A stretch of 33,954 nucleotides of DNA from the NCBI GenBank assembly GCA_021769135.1, contig JAETTM010000046.1:1-33954 (forward strand), read 5' to 3'. This document shows positions 1 to 7,534 of this stretch, one piece after another. The translations under genes and the position numbers were made by a program. Below the pieces are notes generated by a model. It did no database searches, had not been told where the DNA came from, and saw only the letters and a list, made by a program, of their open reading frames with translations. Source of the stretch: Lachnospiraceae bacterium. Its GTDB lineage: Bacteria > Bacillota > Clostridia > Lachnospirales > Lachnospiraceae. The stretch's first letter is position 1; the number at the start of each line of letters is the position of its first letter.

Positions 1-195
1 GGTACGATTGCAGTGGCAAAAGCTTTGGCTGAAACCGATGCAACCACGATTATCGGCGGCGGAGACAGCGCGGCAGCTGTAAACCAGCTCGGATTTGCGG
101 ACAAAATGTCCCATATTTCAACAGGCGGCGGCGCATCCCTGGAATTCCTGGAAGGCAAGGAACTGCCGGGCGTTATGGCTGCGGATGATAAATAA
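1..195 (+). CDS. pgk: phosphoglycerate kinase, C-terminal end (partial)
   Basis: Phosphoglycerate kinase makes ATP from 1,3-bisphosphoglycerate in glycolysis (cytoplasm). Only the last 64 residues are in the window; the reading frame is open from base 1, so the gene is cut by the window edge and is not truncated biologically. The glycine-rich nucleotide-site motifs GGGDSAAAV and [18 protein letters not shown] are typical of the Pgk C-terminus. It ends with TAA followed directly by TAG. It lies 43 bp upstream of tpiA on the same strand, the usual clostridial gap-pgk-tpi arrangement, so co-transcription is likely. The identification is firm. Confidence 0.95.
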   Translation, partial: GTIAVAKALAETDATTIIGGGDSAAAVNQLGFADKMSHISTGGGASLEFLEGKELPGVMAADDK

Positions 196-238
196 TAGCT
201 GTGTAAACTAAAGTTGGAGAAAGGAGCTTTGTTATAAA

Positions 239-988
239 ATGGCAAGAAAGAAAATTGTGGCTGGCAACTGGAAAATGAATATGACTCCCAGCGAAGCTGT
301 TAAATTGTGTGATGAACTGAAAGACCTGGTAAAATCCGATGACGTGGATGTGGTATATTGTGTACCCGCTATCGACATTGTTCCTGTAGTAGAGGCAGTG
401 AAAGGAACGAATGTGGAAGTAGGCGCGGAGAATATGTATTTCGAAGAGAAGGGCGCTTACACGGGCGAAATTTCCGCAGCTATGATTAAAGATGCGGGCG
501 CAAAATATGTTATTATCGGACATTCCGAGAGACGTGACTACTTCAAAGAGGATGACGCTCTGCTCAATAAGAAAGTGAAGAAAGCTTTTGAAGCGGGCCT
601 TACCCCGATTCTTTGCTGCGGCGAAACGTTGGAGCAGAGGGAAATGGGCGTTACCATGGATTGGATTAGGCTGCAGATTAAATCCGACCTTACAGGAGTT
701 ACTGCTGACCAGGTAAAAGGCATGGTTATCGCGTATGAGCCTATCTGGGCTATCGGCACAGGCAAGACGGCTACCACGGAGCAGGCTCAGGAAGTATGCA
801 AGGGCGTTCGCGACTGCATCGCAGAGATTTATGACGAGGCTACGGCGGAAGCTGTTCGTATCCAGTACGGCGGTTCTGTAAATGCGGGCAATGCGGCAGA
901 GCTGTTTGCACAGCCGGATATCGACGGCGGCCTGGTAGGCGGCGCTTCCTTAAAGGCTGACTTCGGCAAGATTGTATGCTACAAATAA
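239..988 (+). CDS. tpiA: triosephosphate isomerase
   Basis: Triosephosphate isomerase interconverts dihydroxyacetone phosphate and glyceraldehyde 3-phosphate. The 249-residue length is normal for bacterial TIM. All catalytic elements are visible: GNWKMN with Lys12, IGHSERR with His95, [14 protein letters not shown] with Glu167 and the phosphate loop, and the C-terminal YGGSVN and GGLVGGASL phosphate-binding turns. The ATG is preceded by AAGGAG at 221-226. It follows pgk by 43 bp and is followed by a hairpin terminator, so it is probably the last gene of the glycolytic operon. Confidence 0.98.
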   Translation: MARKKIVAGNWKMNMTPSEAVKLCDELKDLVKSDDVDVVYCVPAIDIVPVVEAVKGTNVEVGAENMYFEEKGAYTGEISAAMIKDAGAKYVIIGHSERRDYFKEDDALLNKKVKKAFEAGLTPILCCGETLEQREMGVTMDWIRLQIKSDLTGVTADQVKGMVIAYEPIWAIGTGKTATTEQAQEVCKGVRDCIAEIYDEATAEAVRIQYGGSVNAGNAAELFAQPDIDGGLVGGASLKADFGKIVCYK

Positions 989-1019
989 TAGGAATTATTT
1001 GCAGATAAATAGGTAAAAG

Positions 1020-1072
1020 AAAACTCACTTCAGTGTGTGGAAAATACATAATTGAAGTGAGTTTTGATTTTT
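1020..1072 (+). terminator. terminator after tpiA
   Basis: A perfect 13-bp inverted repeat (AAAACTCACTTCA at 1020-1032, TGAAGTGAGTTTT at 1053-1065) with a 20-nt loop is followed by GATTTTTA. The T-tract is interrupted, so strength is uncertain, but the position 30 bp after tpiA fits a terminator that also separates the CotH gene. Confidence 0.7.
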
Positions 1073-1114
1073 ATGATATTGGCTCCATAGAGCAGAAGAA
1101 GGGAAGTTTTTAAT

Positions 1115-3490
1115 ATTAAGGCGAAAATATATATAGGTTTCATTTCTGCCCTTTTAATCGTTTTGTTTATTTTTTTTATCAAAGGGGATACGGGCGGAGA
1201 AAAAGGAACAGAATACTTGGATAATGCGGACGGAGGGCAGCCAGAGATTGGGGGAACTTCCGGGGATGGGTCTGTCAAATTGCAGGTAATGGAAGAGAGC
1301 GGCTTTTATGACAGCGATATTTATCTGACGGTTGCAACAGGGCAGGAAGGGGAGGTTTTCTATACTTCGGACGGCTCGATGCCCGATTTGCGGGAAGGCG
1401 GAAGCACAAGGCGCTATGAGGAACCGATTCTTCTTACAGCCGGTGAGGAGGAAGCCGTCATGGTATACCGTTTTCGGGCGGCCTTTGCGGACGGAACGGA
1501 ATCGGAAGTCGTAACGAATACCTATATTATGGGAAAGAATGTGGGGGAGCGTTACGATACGATGGTCATCAGCCTGGCGGCGGAAGAAGACGATTTGTAC
1601 GGGTATGAAAACGGCATTTTTGTTGAAGGAAAGCTGCGGGCGGACTGGGAAGCGGAGCACCCGGGGGAAGAAGCGACCTTCGACGCCCCGGCCAACTATA
1701 ACGTAAGGGGAAGGGAAAGCGAACGCGATGTCCATATAGAGATTTTTGAGGAAGACGGGAGAAGAATCATTGAGCAGGACGGAGGCATCCGCATTTCCGG
1801 CAATTTTACGAGGCAGTCGGAACAGAAGTCCTTTAAGCTTTATGCCAGGAAGGGATATGATGAGGTGAAAAACCGTTTCCGATATCCCTTGTTCGCCGAT
1901 ATGCGCTCCTTCGGGGAGCAGTGCATTGTGGACCAGTATAAGTCGCTGAAAATCAGGAATACGGGCAATGACCGTTCGGAAGGGTTTATCAGGGATGAAC
2001 TGGGGATGCGGCTGGCGGCGCAGACATCTTTTCCCGATGTCCAGTCGGTACGCCCGGTGAGCGTATATATCAATGGCACCTATCAGGGGCTTTATTGGAT
2101 GCATTCCACCTATGATGAGGAATATTTCGAAGAAAAATATGGGGAATATGAAGGGGAAATGACGGTCATAGGAAGCGGCGAAACCAATATGACCGGAGAG
2201 CCGGGCAGTGGGGCCGAGGAACAATGCGCGGCGGAATATAATGAGCTATATGCCAAATACAGCGCTATGGATTTGACGGAGGATGAAGCATGCGGGGAGT
2301 TAAACCGCTATATTGATTTGGAAAATTATCTTCAATATTATGCGTTGGAAATTTATATGGCAAACAGGGATTGGCCTTATAACAATATACAGGCTTACCG
2401 TTATGTGGCGGCACCGGGCGAGGAATACAGGGAAGGCACTGTATTTGACGGCAGATACCGTTATCTTCTTTATGATGTGGATACCACCATGGGCCTGGGA
2501 ACCATAAGGGATTCCCTGAACCCGGACCAGAGCTTCGAAACACTGGCCTTATTGGAGGAAAGGGGATATGCCCCTTTGTTTACCGCGCTGATGGAGCGGG
2601 AAGACTGCCGCCAATATTTTGTGTCCTATGTGTGCGATTTGCTCAATGGCGCTTATTCTACGGATAATGTGGCCCTTGTTTTAGAGGATATGCACCGGGA
2701 AAGGGAAAACGAGATGCTGGAATATATTGAAGAAAGCATCAGAAACCCGGAGCTTCCGGAAATTGGGGAGGCTTATCTGGAAATGCAGATGGACTGCATC
2801 AGGGCCTGGGCGGAAACGGCGCCGGATAGCATGCTGGAAGGGATGCGGCAGATGTGGCAGATGGGAGACATTTATACGGTCTATCTATCCCTTATGGAAG
2901 GGGAAGGCGCAAGGATTAACGGGATTACGGTGACGGAACCGGAATTTACGGGAAGATATCTGACGGGGTGCGATACTCGGCTTAAGCCGGTGCTGCCTGC
3001 CGGCAAAGAATTTTCCTATTGGGAAATCAATGGGGAATATTATGCCGAGGAAGAAATCTTGATAGATGAAGGCATGCTTGTGGACGGAATATTGTATGCG
3101 AGCCTCTATACGGAAGAGACCGGCGAAGGGGGATTGGAATTGAGCGCCATAAGCGCCAAGGGCGAGAACGATTTTATCGTGCTGACCAACACGTCCGGGG
3201 AAGATGTGGATACTTGGGGATACTGCCTGATGGATAAGGAGAAAACTTCCCATATGAATTATTTGGAGCATACGATGATAGCTCCCCAGGAAAGTATCCT
3301 TATCGGATGTAAAAATTACGATGGCGACGATGCTTTTATGAAGGTAAACTTTAACTTGAAGAAGGGCGAAGAGGTCATCTTGTCTTATACAGGAACGGGA
3401 GTGAAAGAAAAGGTGCTGATTCCCGATTTGGGGATGGAACAGGGGATTTACAGGAAAAACAGCATCACTGGTTTATGGCAGGAAGAGTAA
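1115..3490 (+). CDS. CotH kinase family protein with membrane anchor
   Basis: Probable membrane-anchored CotH-family (spore-coat kinase-like) protein. Numbered from the TTG at 1163, residues about 30-110 resemble a chitobiase/hexosaminidase C-terminal type beta domain (FYTSDGSMPD). Residues about 125-520 carry CotH hallmarks: RISGNFTRQSEQKSFKLYAR (from 210), LKIRNTGNDRSEGFIRDELG, a NRDWPYNN catalytic-loop-like motif (401-408) and DVDTTMGL (438-445). The last 130 residues look like a lamin-tail-like domain. The frame is open back to 1091 and encodes a strong signal anchor (KAKIYIGFISALLIVLFIFF) upstream of the first TTG. An ATT at 1115, 8 nt after GGGAAG, would include it, so I place the start there. 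CotH of Bacillus is an atypical kinase of coat proteins; the substrate here is unknown. It heads a three-gene run with the VTC and DUF4956 genes. Confidence 0.85.
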   Translation: MKAKIYIGFISALLIVLFIFFIKGDTGGEKGTEYLDNADGGQPEIGGTSGDGSVKLQVMEESGFYDSDIYLTVATGQEGEVFYTSDGSMPDLREGGSTRRYEEPILLTAGEEEAVMVYRFRAAFADGTESEVVTNTYIMGKNVGERYDTMVISLAAEEDDLYGYENGIFVEGKLRADWEAEHPGEEATFDAPANYNVRGRESERDVHIEIFEEDGRRIIEQDGGIRISGNFTRQSEQKSFKLYARKGYDEVKNRFRYPLFADMRSFGEQCIVDQYKSLKIRNTGNDRSEGFIRDELGMRLAAQTSFPDVQSVRPVSVYINGTYQGLYWMHSTYDEEYFEEKYGEYEGEMTVIGSGETNMTGEPGSGAEEQCAAEYNELYAKYSAMDLTEDEACGELNRYIDLENYLQYYALEIYMANRDWPYNNIQAYRYVAAPGEEYREGTVFDGRYRYLLYDVDTTMGLGTIRDSLNPDQSFETLALLEERGYAPLFTALMEREDCRQYFVSYVCDLLNGAYSTDNVALVLEDMHRERENEMLEYIEESIRNPELPEIGEAYLEMQMDCIRAWAETAPDSMLEGMRQMWQMGDIYTVYLSLMEGEGARINGITVTEPEFTGRYLTGCDTRLKPVLPAGKEFSYWEINGEYYAEEEILIDEGMLVDGILYASLYTEETGEGGLELSAISAKGENDFIVLTNTSGEDVDTWGYCLMDKEKTSHMNYLEHTMIAPQESILIGCKNYDGDDAFMKVNFNLKKGEEVILSYTGTGVKEKVLIPDLGMEQGIYRKNSITGLWQEE

Positions 3491-3514
3491 CAGAAAGCTC
3501 AAAGGAGGCGGCCT

Positions 3515-4252
3515 ATGGCACTTAAATACAGGCATGAGTTAAAATATGTGGTATCTGCACAGCAAATAGCTGTGCTGCGCAGCAGAATCCGGTATTTGAT
3601 GGAATTGGACGAGCATGCGGGGAAGGATGGGAGATACACAATCCGCAGCGCTTATTTCGATGACTACCAGAACACATGTTATTTTGAAAATGAAAACGGA
3701 ACAAGCCCCAGGGAAAAATTCAGGATACGCATTTATAATGCCAGCGACAAAGAAATCCATCTAGAACTGAAAAGGAAAGACGGCGGAAAAACCCATAAGG
3801 ATTCCTGTTCTTTATCCAGGGAGCAGTGCGAAGCTTTTTTGGGAGGGGCGGACTGGCAGGAAACTGGCGAAAGCGTATTGGATAAGGCATTCCATGAAGG
3901 AAAGCCGGTATTTTGCAAATTCTGCCTGAAATACCAGGCGGAGCTTTACCGTCCAAAGGTAATCGTGGAATATGACAGGGAGCCCTATGTATGCAGAAAC
4001 GGGAACGTGAGGGTGACGTTTGACACCAATATCCGTTCTTCCAACCAGGTGGACGGCTTTTTTCAGGAAAATATATTTGCACGGCCGGTGATGCCGTCGG
4101 GATATCATTTGATGGAAGTGAAATATGACGAATTCCTTCCTGATTATATTTATAACAGTCTGCAGACGGAAAATCTGCAGCAGGCAACTTTTTCCAAATA
4201 CTATTTATGCAGGAAATACAATATAGGAGGAGTAAGAAGAAATGGGCTTTAA
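3515..4252 (+). CDS. polyphosphate polymerase (VTC) domain protein
   Basis: This 245-residue protein looks like a bacterial VTC-type domain, a triphosphate-tunnel fold that in yeast Vtc4 polymerises polyphosphate from ATP. Charged tunnel strands are recognisable: RHELKY (6-11), IRSAYFDD (43-50), REKFRIRIYN (66-75), HLELKRK (82-88), KVIVEYDREPY (148-158), RVTFDTNIRS (166-175) and LMEVKYDEFLPDYI (199-212). It has no membrane segment, so it is probably cytoplasmic and may act with the membrane protein that follows. The ATG is preceded by AGGAGG. The gene starts 24 bp after the CotH gene and overlaps the next gene by 11 bp, so the three are translationally linked. That it makes polyphosphate is inferred from the family, not shown here. 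Confidence 0.85.
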   Translation: MALKYRHELKYVVSAQQIAVLRSRIRYLMELDEHAGKDGRYTIRSAYFDDYQNTCYFENENGTSPREKFRIRIYNASDKEIHLELKRKDGGKTHKDSCSLSREQCEAFLGGADWQETGESVLDKAFHEGKPVFCKFCLKYQAELYRPKVIVEYDREPYVCRNGNVRVTFDTNIRSSNQVDGFFQENIFARPVMPSGYHLMEVKYDEFLPDYIYNSLQTENLQQATFSKYYLCRKYNIGGVRRNGL

Positions 4253-4913
4253 CGATATTTTGAAAAAATCATTTATCCAGACGGCAACGGAAGGAATGAG
4301 TATAGGAAATGCCGTTTTGGCATTGGCCATTACCTGTCTGATTGCAATTTATATCTTTTTTATATACCGTGTGATGACAAGAAAAGCTTTTTACAGCAAA
4401 AGCTTTAATATATCTTTAGTGGCGCTTTCATTAATAACGGCGGCCATTATCCTTTCCATACAGTCCAGCGTAGTGATTTCCCTTGGTATGGTCGGCGCAT
4501 TGTCCATTGTAAGGTTCCGTACGGCGGTAAAGGAGCCGATGGACCTTGTTTTCCTGTTCTGGTCTATCAGCGTGGGGATTATATGCGGGGCAGGGCTTTT
4601 TGTCATCGCCATTTTTGCCTCCCTGTTGATTACGGCGGTGGTCCTGGCGCTGCAAAATGTTCCCTCTGCCAAGGAATCCATGCTTTTAATCGTGGACTCC
4701 GCCAATATTGACGGAGAAGAAGAGATTATGGAAACGGTGGAAAAATACAGCACCCACAGCAAGGTAAAATCAAGAAATATGGATGCAAAGAGCCTGAACA
4801 TGGTGATTGAGGTAAAGATAAAGGAAGGGGCGGAGTGCATCCGTGAAATGAACCGGCTGGAAGGAATGCGGCATGTATCCATGGTTTCCCAGGAAGGGGA
4901 GGCTACGTTTTAA
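4242..4913 (+). CDS. DUF4956 family membrane protein
   Basis: A 223-residue protein with four or so hydrophobic segments in residues 20-140 and a soluble C-terminal part of about 80 residues containing a predicted alpha/beta repeat. The conserved loop GMVGALSIVRFRTAVKEPMDL between membrane segments is characteristic of the DUF4956 family. No enzymatic motif is recognised. The start codon lies inside the VTC gene (11-bp overlap) behind AGGAGGAGT. DUF4956 genes are repeatedly found beside VTC-domain and CotH genes, which suggests a membrane partner or transporter for the VTC product; that role is inference. Confidence 0.85.
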   Translation: MGFNDILKKSFIQTATEGMSIGNAVLALAITCLIAIYIFFIYRVMTRKAFYSKSFNISLVALSLITAAIILSIQSSVVISLGMVGALSIVRFRTAVKEPMDLVFLFWSISVGIICGAGLFVIAIFASLLITAVVLALQNVPSAKESMLLIVDSANIDGEEEIMETVEKYSTHSKVKSRNMDAKSLNMVIEVKIKEGAECIREMNRLEGMRHVSMVSQEGEATF

Positions 4914-4969
4914 CAGCCTAATCTAGGACTTTGCACAATCCGGCTCTTTTGCCGTTGGCAAAACACCAC

Positions 4970-4998
4970 TTGGATTCCGGTATACTTTATGATAAAAT
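4970..4998 (+). promoter_or_regulatory. candidate promoter of iorAB
   Basis: TTGGAT (4970-4975), a 17-bp spacer and TAAAAT (4993-4998) lie 37 bp before the iorA ATG. The -35 is weak. Just upstream, TTTTGCC-GTT-GGCAAAA (4947-4963) forms a perfect 7-bp hairpin without a T-tract; it may end the previous transcript or bind a regulator. Confidence 0.4.
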
Positions 4999-5035
4999 AG
5001 GACATACGCATTGATACAGGAAGGATGAAAGAACA

Positions 5036-6772
5036 ATGGCAGAAAAGAAAATTATGTTAGGAAATGAGGCGATTGCCCGCGGGGCATATGAGGCCGGCGT
5101 AAAGGTTTCGGCAGCTTATCCGGGCACGCCCAGTACGGAAATCAGCGAAAATGTTGTCAAATATGATGAAATATATGCGGAATGGTCGCCTAACGAAAAG
5201 GTGGCTATGGAAGTGGCTATCGGGGCATCCATCAGCGGCGTCAGGGCCATGGCATCCATGAAGCATGTGGGCGTCAATGTGGCCAGCGATCCATTATATA
5301 CCGCATCTTATACGGGGGTCGGCGGCGGCCTTGTGCTGGTAGCTGCGGATGACCCCGGATTATACAGCTCGCAAAACGAGCAGGACACCAGATGCGTGGC
5401 CAGGGCGGCCCAGGTGCCGGTTTTAGAGCCTTCGGACAGCCAGGAGGCAAAAGATTATATGAAATTCGCCTTTGAAATCAGCGAGAAATACGATACGCCG
5501 GTGATTTTGCGGACGACTACCCGACTTTCCCACTCTCAGGGAACCGTAACGCTGTTAGAGAGGGAAGAACGTCCGGATAAGCCTTATGAAAGGGATATCA
5601 GCAAATATGTGATGATGCCGGCGATGGCAAAAGGCAGGCATATACATGTGGAAAAGCGCATGGAAGCTATGGTCAAAGACGGCAGCGGCTTTCCGGTAAA
5701 CCGGGCGGAGTACAACGATACCTCCATCGGATTTATAACAAGCGGAATCCCTTATCAGTATGTAAAAGAAGTTTTCCCGGAGGCTTCCGTATTGAAGCTG
5801 GGCATGGTACATCCCCTTCCAAGGAAAATGATTGAAGAATTCGCTTCCAAAGTGGAGAAACTCTACATATTTGAAGAACTGGAGCCGGTGATTGAGGAAC
5901 AGGTAAAATCATGGGGAATCCAGGCAACCGGAAAAGAAATATTTACAAGGCAGGGGGAATACAGCGCCAATATGCTGCGCCGCGCCCTGCTGGGGGAGGA
6001 AATGCAGCAGCAGCCTGCCCAGGTTCCGGCCAGGCCGCCCATCCTTTGTCCGGGATGCCCCCACAGAAGCGTTTTCACCGTTTTGAAAAAGTTAAACATC
6101 CATGCGGCCGGCGATATCGGCTGCTATACGCTGGGTGCGGTAGCTCCTCTTAGCGTCATCGACACTACCATATGCATGGGGGCCAGCATTTCTTCCCTCC
6201 ATGGGATGGAGAAGGCAAAGGGGAAGGATTATATTAAAAACTGGGTGGCGGTAATCGGAGATTCCACCTTTATGCATACCGGCGTGAATTCCCTGATGAA
6301 TACGGTATATAACCAGGGAACCGGAACGGTTATTATTGTGGATAATTCCACCACGGGGATGACGGGTCATCAGGACCATGCGGCAACTGGCAAAACATTA
6401 AAGGGTGAAATTGTTCCTGCGATTGATATTTTCCGGTTCTGCAAAGCCATCGGCATAGAGCATGTGGTGGAAGTGAACGCCTTTGATTTGCCTTTGTTGG
6501 AGAAGACGATAAAAGAAGAAACGGCGCGGGATGAAGTTTCCGTAATTATCGCGAAATCCCCCTGCGTATTGCTGAAAGGGAACGTGTTCCCCGACGTATG
6601 CGTTCCGATACCTGAAAAGTGCAGGAAATGCGGCGCATGCCTGAAACCGGGATGCCCGGCCTTGACCAGGAATAAGGACGGAAGCATCGCCATAGACGCT
6701 ACCATGTGCAACGGATGCGGCTTATGCATGCAGCTTTGCCATTTTGATGCGATTGCAAAGGAACCGAAATAA
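5036..6772 (+). CDS. iorA: indolepyruvate ferredoxin oxidoreductase, alpha subunit
   Basis: With IorB it oxidatively decarboxylates aryl-pyruvates (indolepyruvate, phenylpyruvate) to aryl-acetyl-CoA and reduces ferredoxin; an oxygen-sensitive cytoplasmic enzyme of aromatic amino acid breakdown. The 578 residues match the family. The N-terminal pyruvate-oxidoreductase domain carries AYPGTPSTE (27-35). The thiamine-pyrophosphate domain has CPGCPHR (338-344), GDIGCYTLG (359-367) and GDSTF (408-412). The C-terminus has two [4Fe-4S] motifs: Cys529, 532, 535, 540 and Cys558, 561, 564, 568. The ATG is preceded by GGAAGG. iorB follows after 19 bp. Aryl-acetate production from gut amino acids would fit, but the exact substrate cannot be read from sequence. 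Confidence 0.95.
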   Translation: MAEKKIMLGNEAIARGAYEAGVKVSAAYPGTPSTEISENVVKYDEIYAEWSPNEKVAMEVAIGASISGVRAMASMKHVGVNVASDPLYTASYTGVGGGLVLVAADDPGLYSSQNEQDTRCVARAAQVPVLEPSDSQEAKDYMKFAFEISEKYDTPVILRTTTRLSHSQGTVTLLEREERPDKPYERDISKYVMMPAMAKGRHIHVEKRMEAMVKDGSGFPVNRAEYNDTSIGFITSGIPYQYVKEVFPEASVLKLGMVHPLPRKMIEEFASKVEKLYIFEELEPVIEEQVKSWGIQATGKEIFTRQGEYSANMLRRALLGEEMQQQPAQVPARPPILCPGCPHRSVFTVLKKLNIHAAGDIGCYTLGAVAPLSVIDTTICMGASISSLHGMEKAKGKDYIKNWVAVIGDSTFMHTGVNSLMNTVYNQGTGTVIIVDNSTTGMTGHQDHAATGKTLKGEIVPAIDIFRFCKAIGIEHVVEVNAFDLPLLEKTIKEETARDEVSVIIAKSPCVLLKGNVFPDVCVPIPEKCRKCGACLKPGCPALTRNKDGSIAIDATMCNGCGLCMQLCHFDAIAKEPK

Positions 6773-6791
6773 GGCAGGGAGGAAACGGAAT

Positions 6792-7358
6792 ATGATGACG
6801 AAAAGTATTATGATAGTAGGTGTAGGCGGCCAGGGTACGCTGCTTACCAGCCGGATTCTGGGCGGAATCATACAGGAAGCCGGATATGACGTAAAATTGT
6901 CGGAAGTACATGGGATGGCACAAAGGGGCGGCAGCGTGGTGACCTTTGTGCGGTATGGGGATAAGGTAGCGGAGCCTATTGTGGAAGAAGGGCAGGCAGA
7001 TGTCCTGATTGCTTTTGAGCGGCTGGAGGCTTTGCGGTACGCCCATTTTCTGAAAAAGGACGGGGTCATCGTCATCAATGACTGGCGGATTGATCCGATT
7101 ACTGTTGTGACTGGGGCTGCGGAGTATCCGGAAAATATTATCGAGGAATTAGGCAAAAAGTATAAGGTATATGCCATCAATGCCATGGAAGAAGCTATCC
7201 GGCTGGGGAATGCCAAGGCTTTCAATACGGTTGTGCTGGGCATGGCCGCAAAACATATGGATTTTGAGAAAGATGCTTGGTTAAAGGTGATTGAGAAGAC
7301 CGTTCCCGGGAAAACAGTGGAGATAAACCAAAAGGCCTTTCTTCTTGGATACAGATAA
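6792..7358 (+). CDS. iorB: indolepyruvate ferredoxin oxidoreductase, beta subunit
   Basis: Small subunit of the IorAB complex, of the pyruvate ferredoxin oxidoreductase gamma-domain family. The 188-residue product has the nucleotide-like GVGGQGTLLTSRIL motif (10-23) and the conserved SEVHGMAQRGGSVVTFVR segment. The frame extends upstream to an ATG at 6744 inside iorA, but AGGGAGG at 6775-6781 points to the ATG at 6792, which also gives the usual family length and starts just before the first beta strand. No clear terminator is seen between it and the helicase promoter. Confidence 0.95.
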   Translation: MMTKSIMIVGVGGQGTLLTSRILGGIIQEAGYDVKLSEVHGMAQRGGSVVTFVRYGDKVAEPIVEEGQADVLIAFERLEALRYAHFLKKDGVIVINDWRIDPITVVTGAAEYPENIIEELGKKYKVYAINAMEEAIRLGNAKAFNTVVLGMAAKHMDFEKDAWLKVIEKTVPGKTVEINQKAFLLGYR

Positions 7359-7372
7359 ATTTATATTAGTAC

Positions 7373-7401
7373 TTGACTTTATTATAAAATGAATGTATAA
7401 T
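7373..7401 (+). promoter_or_regulatory. strong sigma-A promoter of the helicase operon
   Basis: TTGACT (7373-7378), a 17-bp spacer and a perfect TATAAT (7396-7401). Transcription should begin near 7408, only about 12 bases before a terminator hairpin. Confidence 0.8.
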
Positions 7402-7418
7402 AACGTCGTTCGTTGGTT

Positions 7419-7455
7419 AAAAGACAACACTTTTGATGCGGGTGTTGTCTTTTTT
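7419..7455 (+). terminator. leader terminator / attenuator before the helicase
   Basis: AAAAGACAACAC (7419-7430) pairs perfectly with GTGTTGTCTTTT (7442-7453), an 11-nt loop between them, and runs into a T-tract ending at 7455. Because the consensus promoter lies just upstream, this hairpin would end that promoter's own transcript after about 50 nt unless it is bypassed. It could also stop read-through from iorAB. Confidence 0.8.
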
Positions 7456-7510
7456 GACGGTAGTTGGAAACGGTAAAAATGCCCGGAATGCTGCAGGAGG
7501 CATGAAAACG

Positions 7511-7534
7511 ATGGGGCATAATGGTTGGATATGA
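7511..7534 (+). CDS. possible 7-codon leader peptide
   Basis: The only strong ribosome binding site here, AGGAGG (7495-7500), is 10 nt before an ATG at 7511 that encodes MGHNGWI and stops at TGA 7532-7534. That stop overlaps the helicase ATG at 7531 (ATGA). The helicase itself lacks a properly spaced site, so translational coupling is plausible. It could also be chance. Confidence 0.3.
   Translation: MGHNGWI

Noticed and set aside
1154-2224. 356-codon open frame on the minus strand
   Set aside because: It is antisense to the CotH gene, has no ribosome site and no family pattern; the plus-strand frame carries clear CotH motifs.
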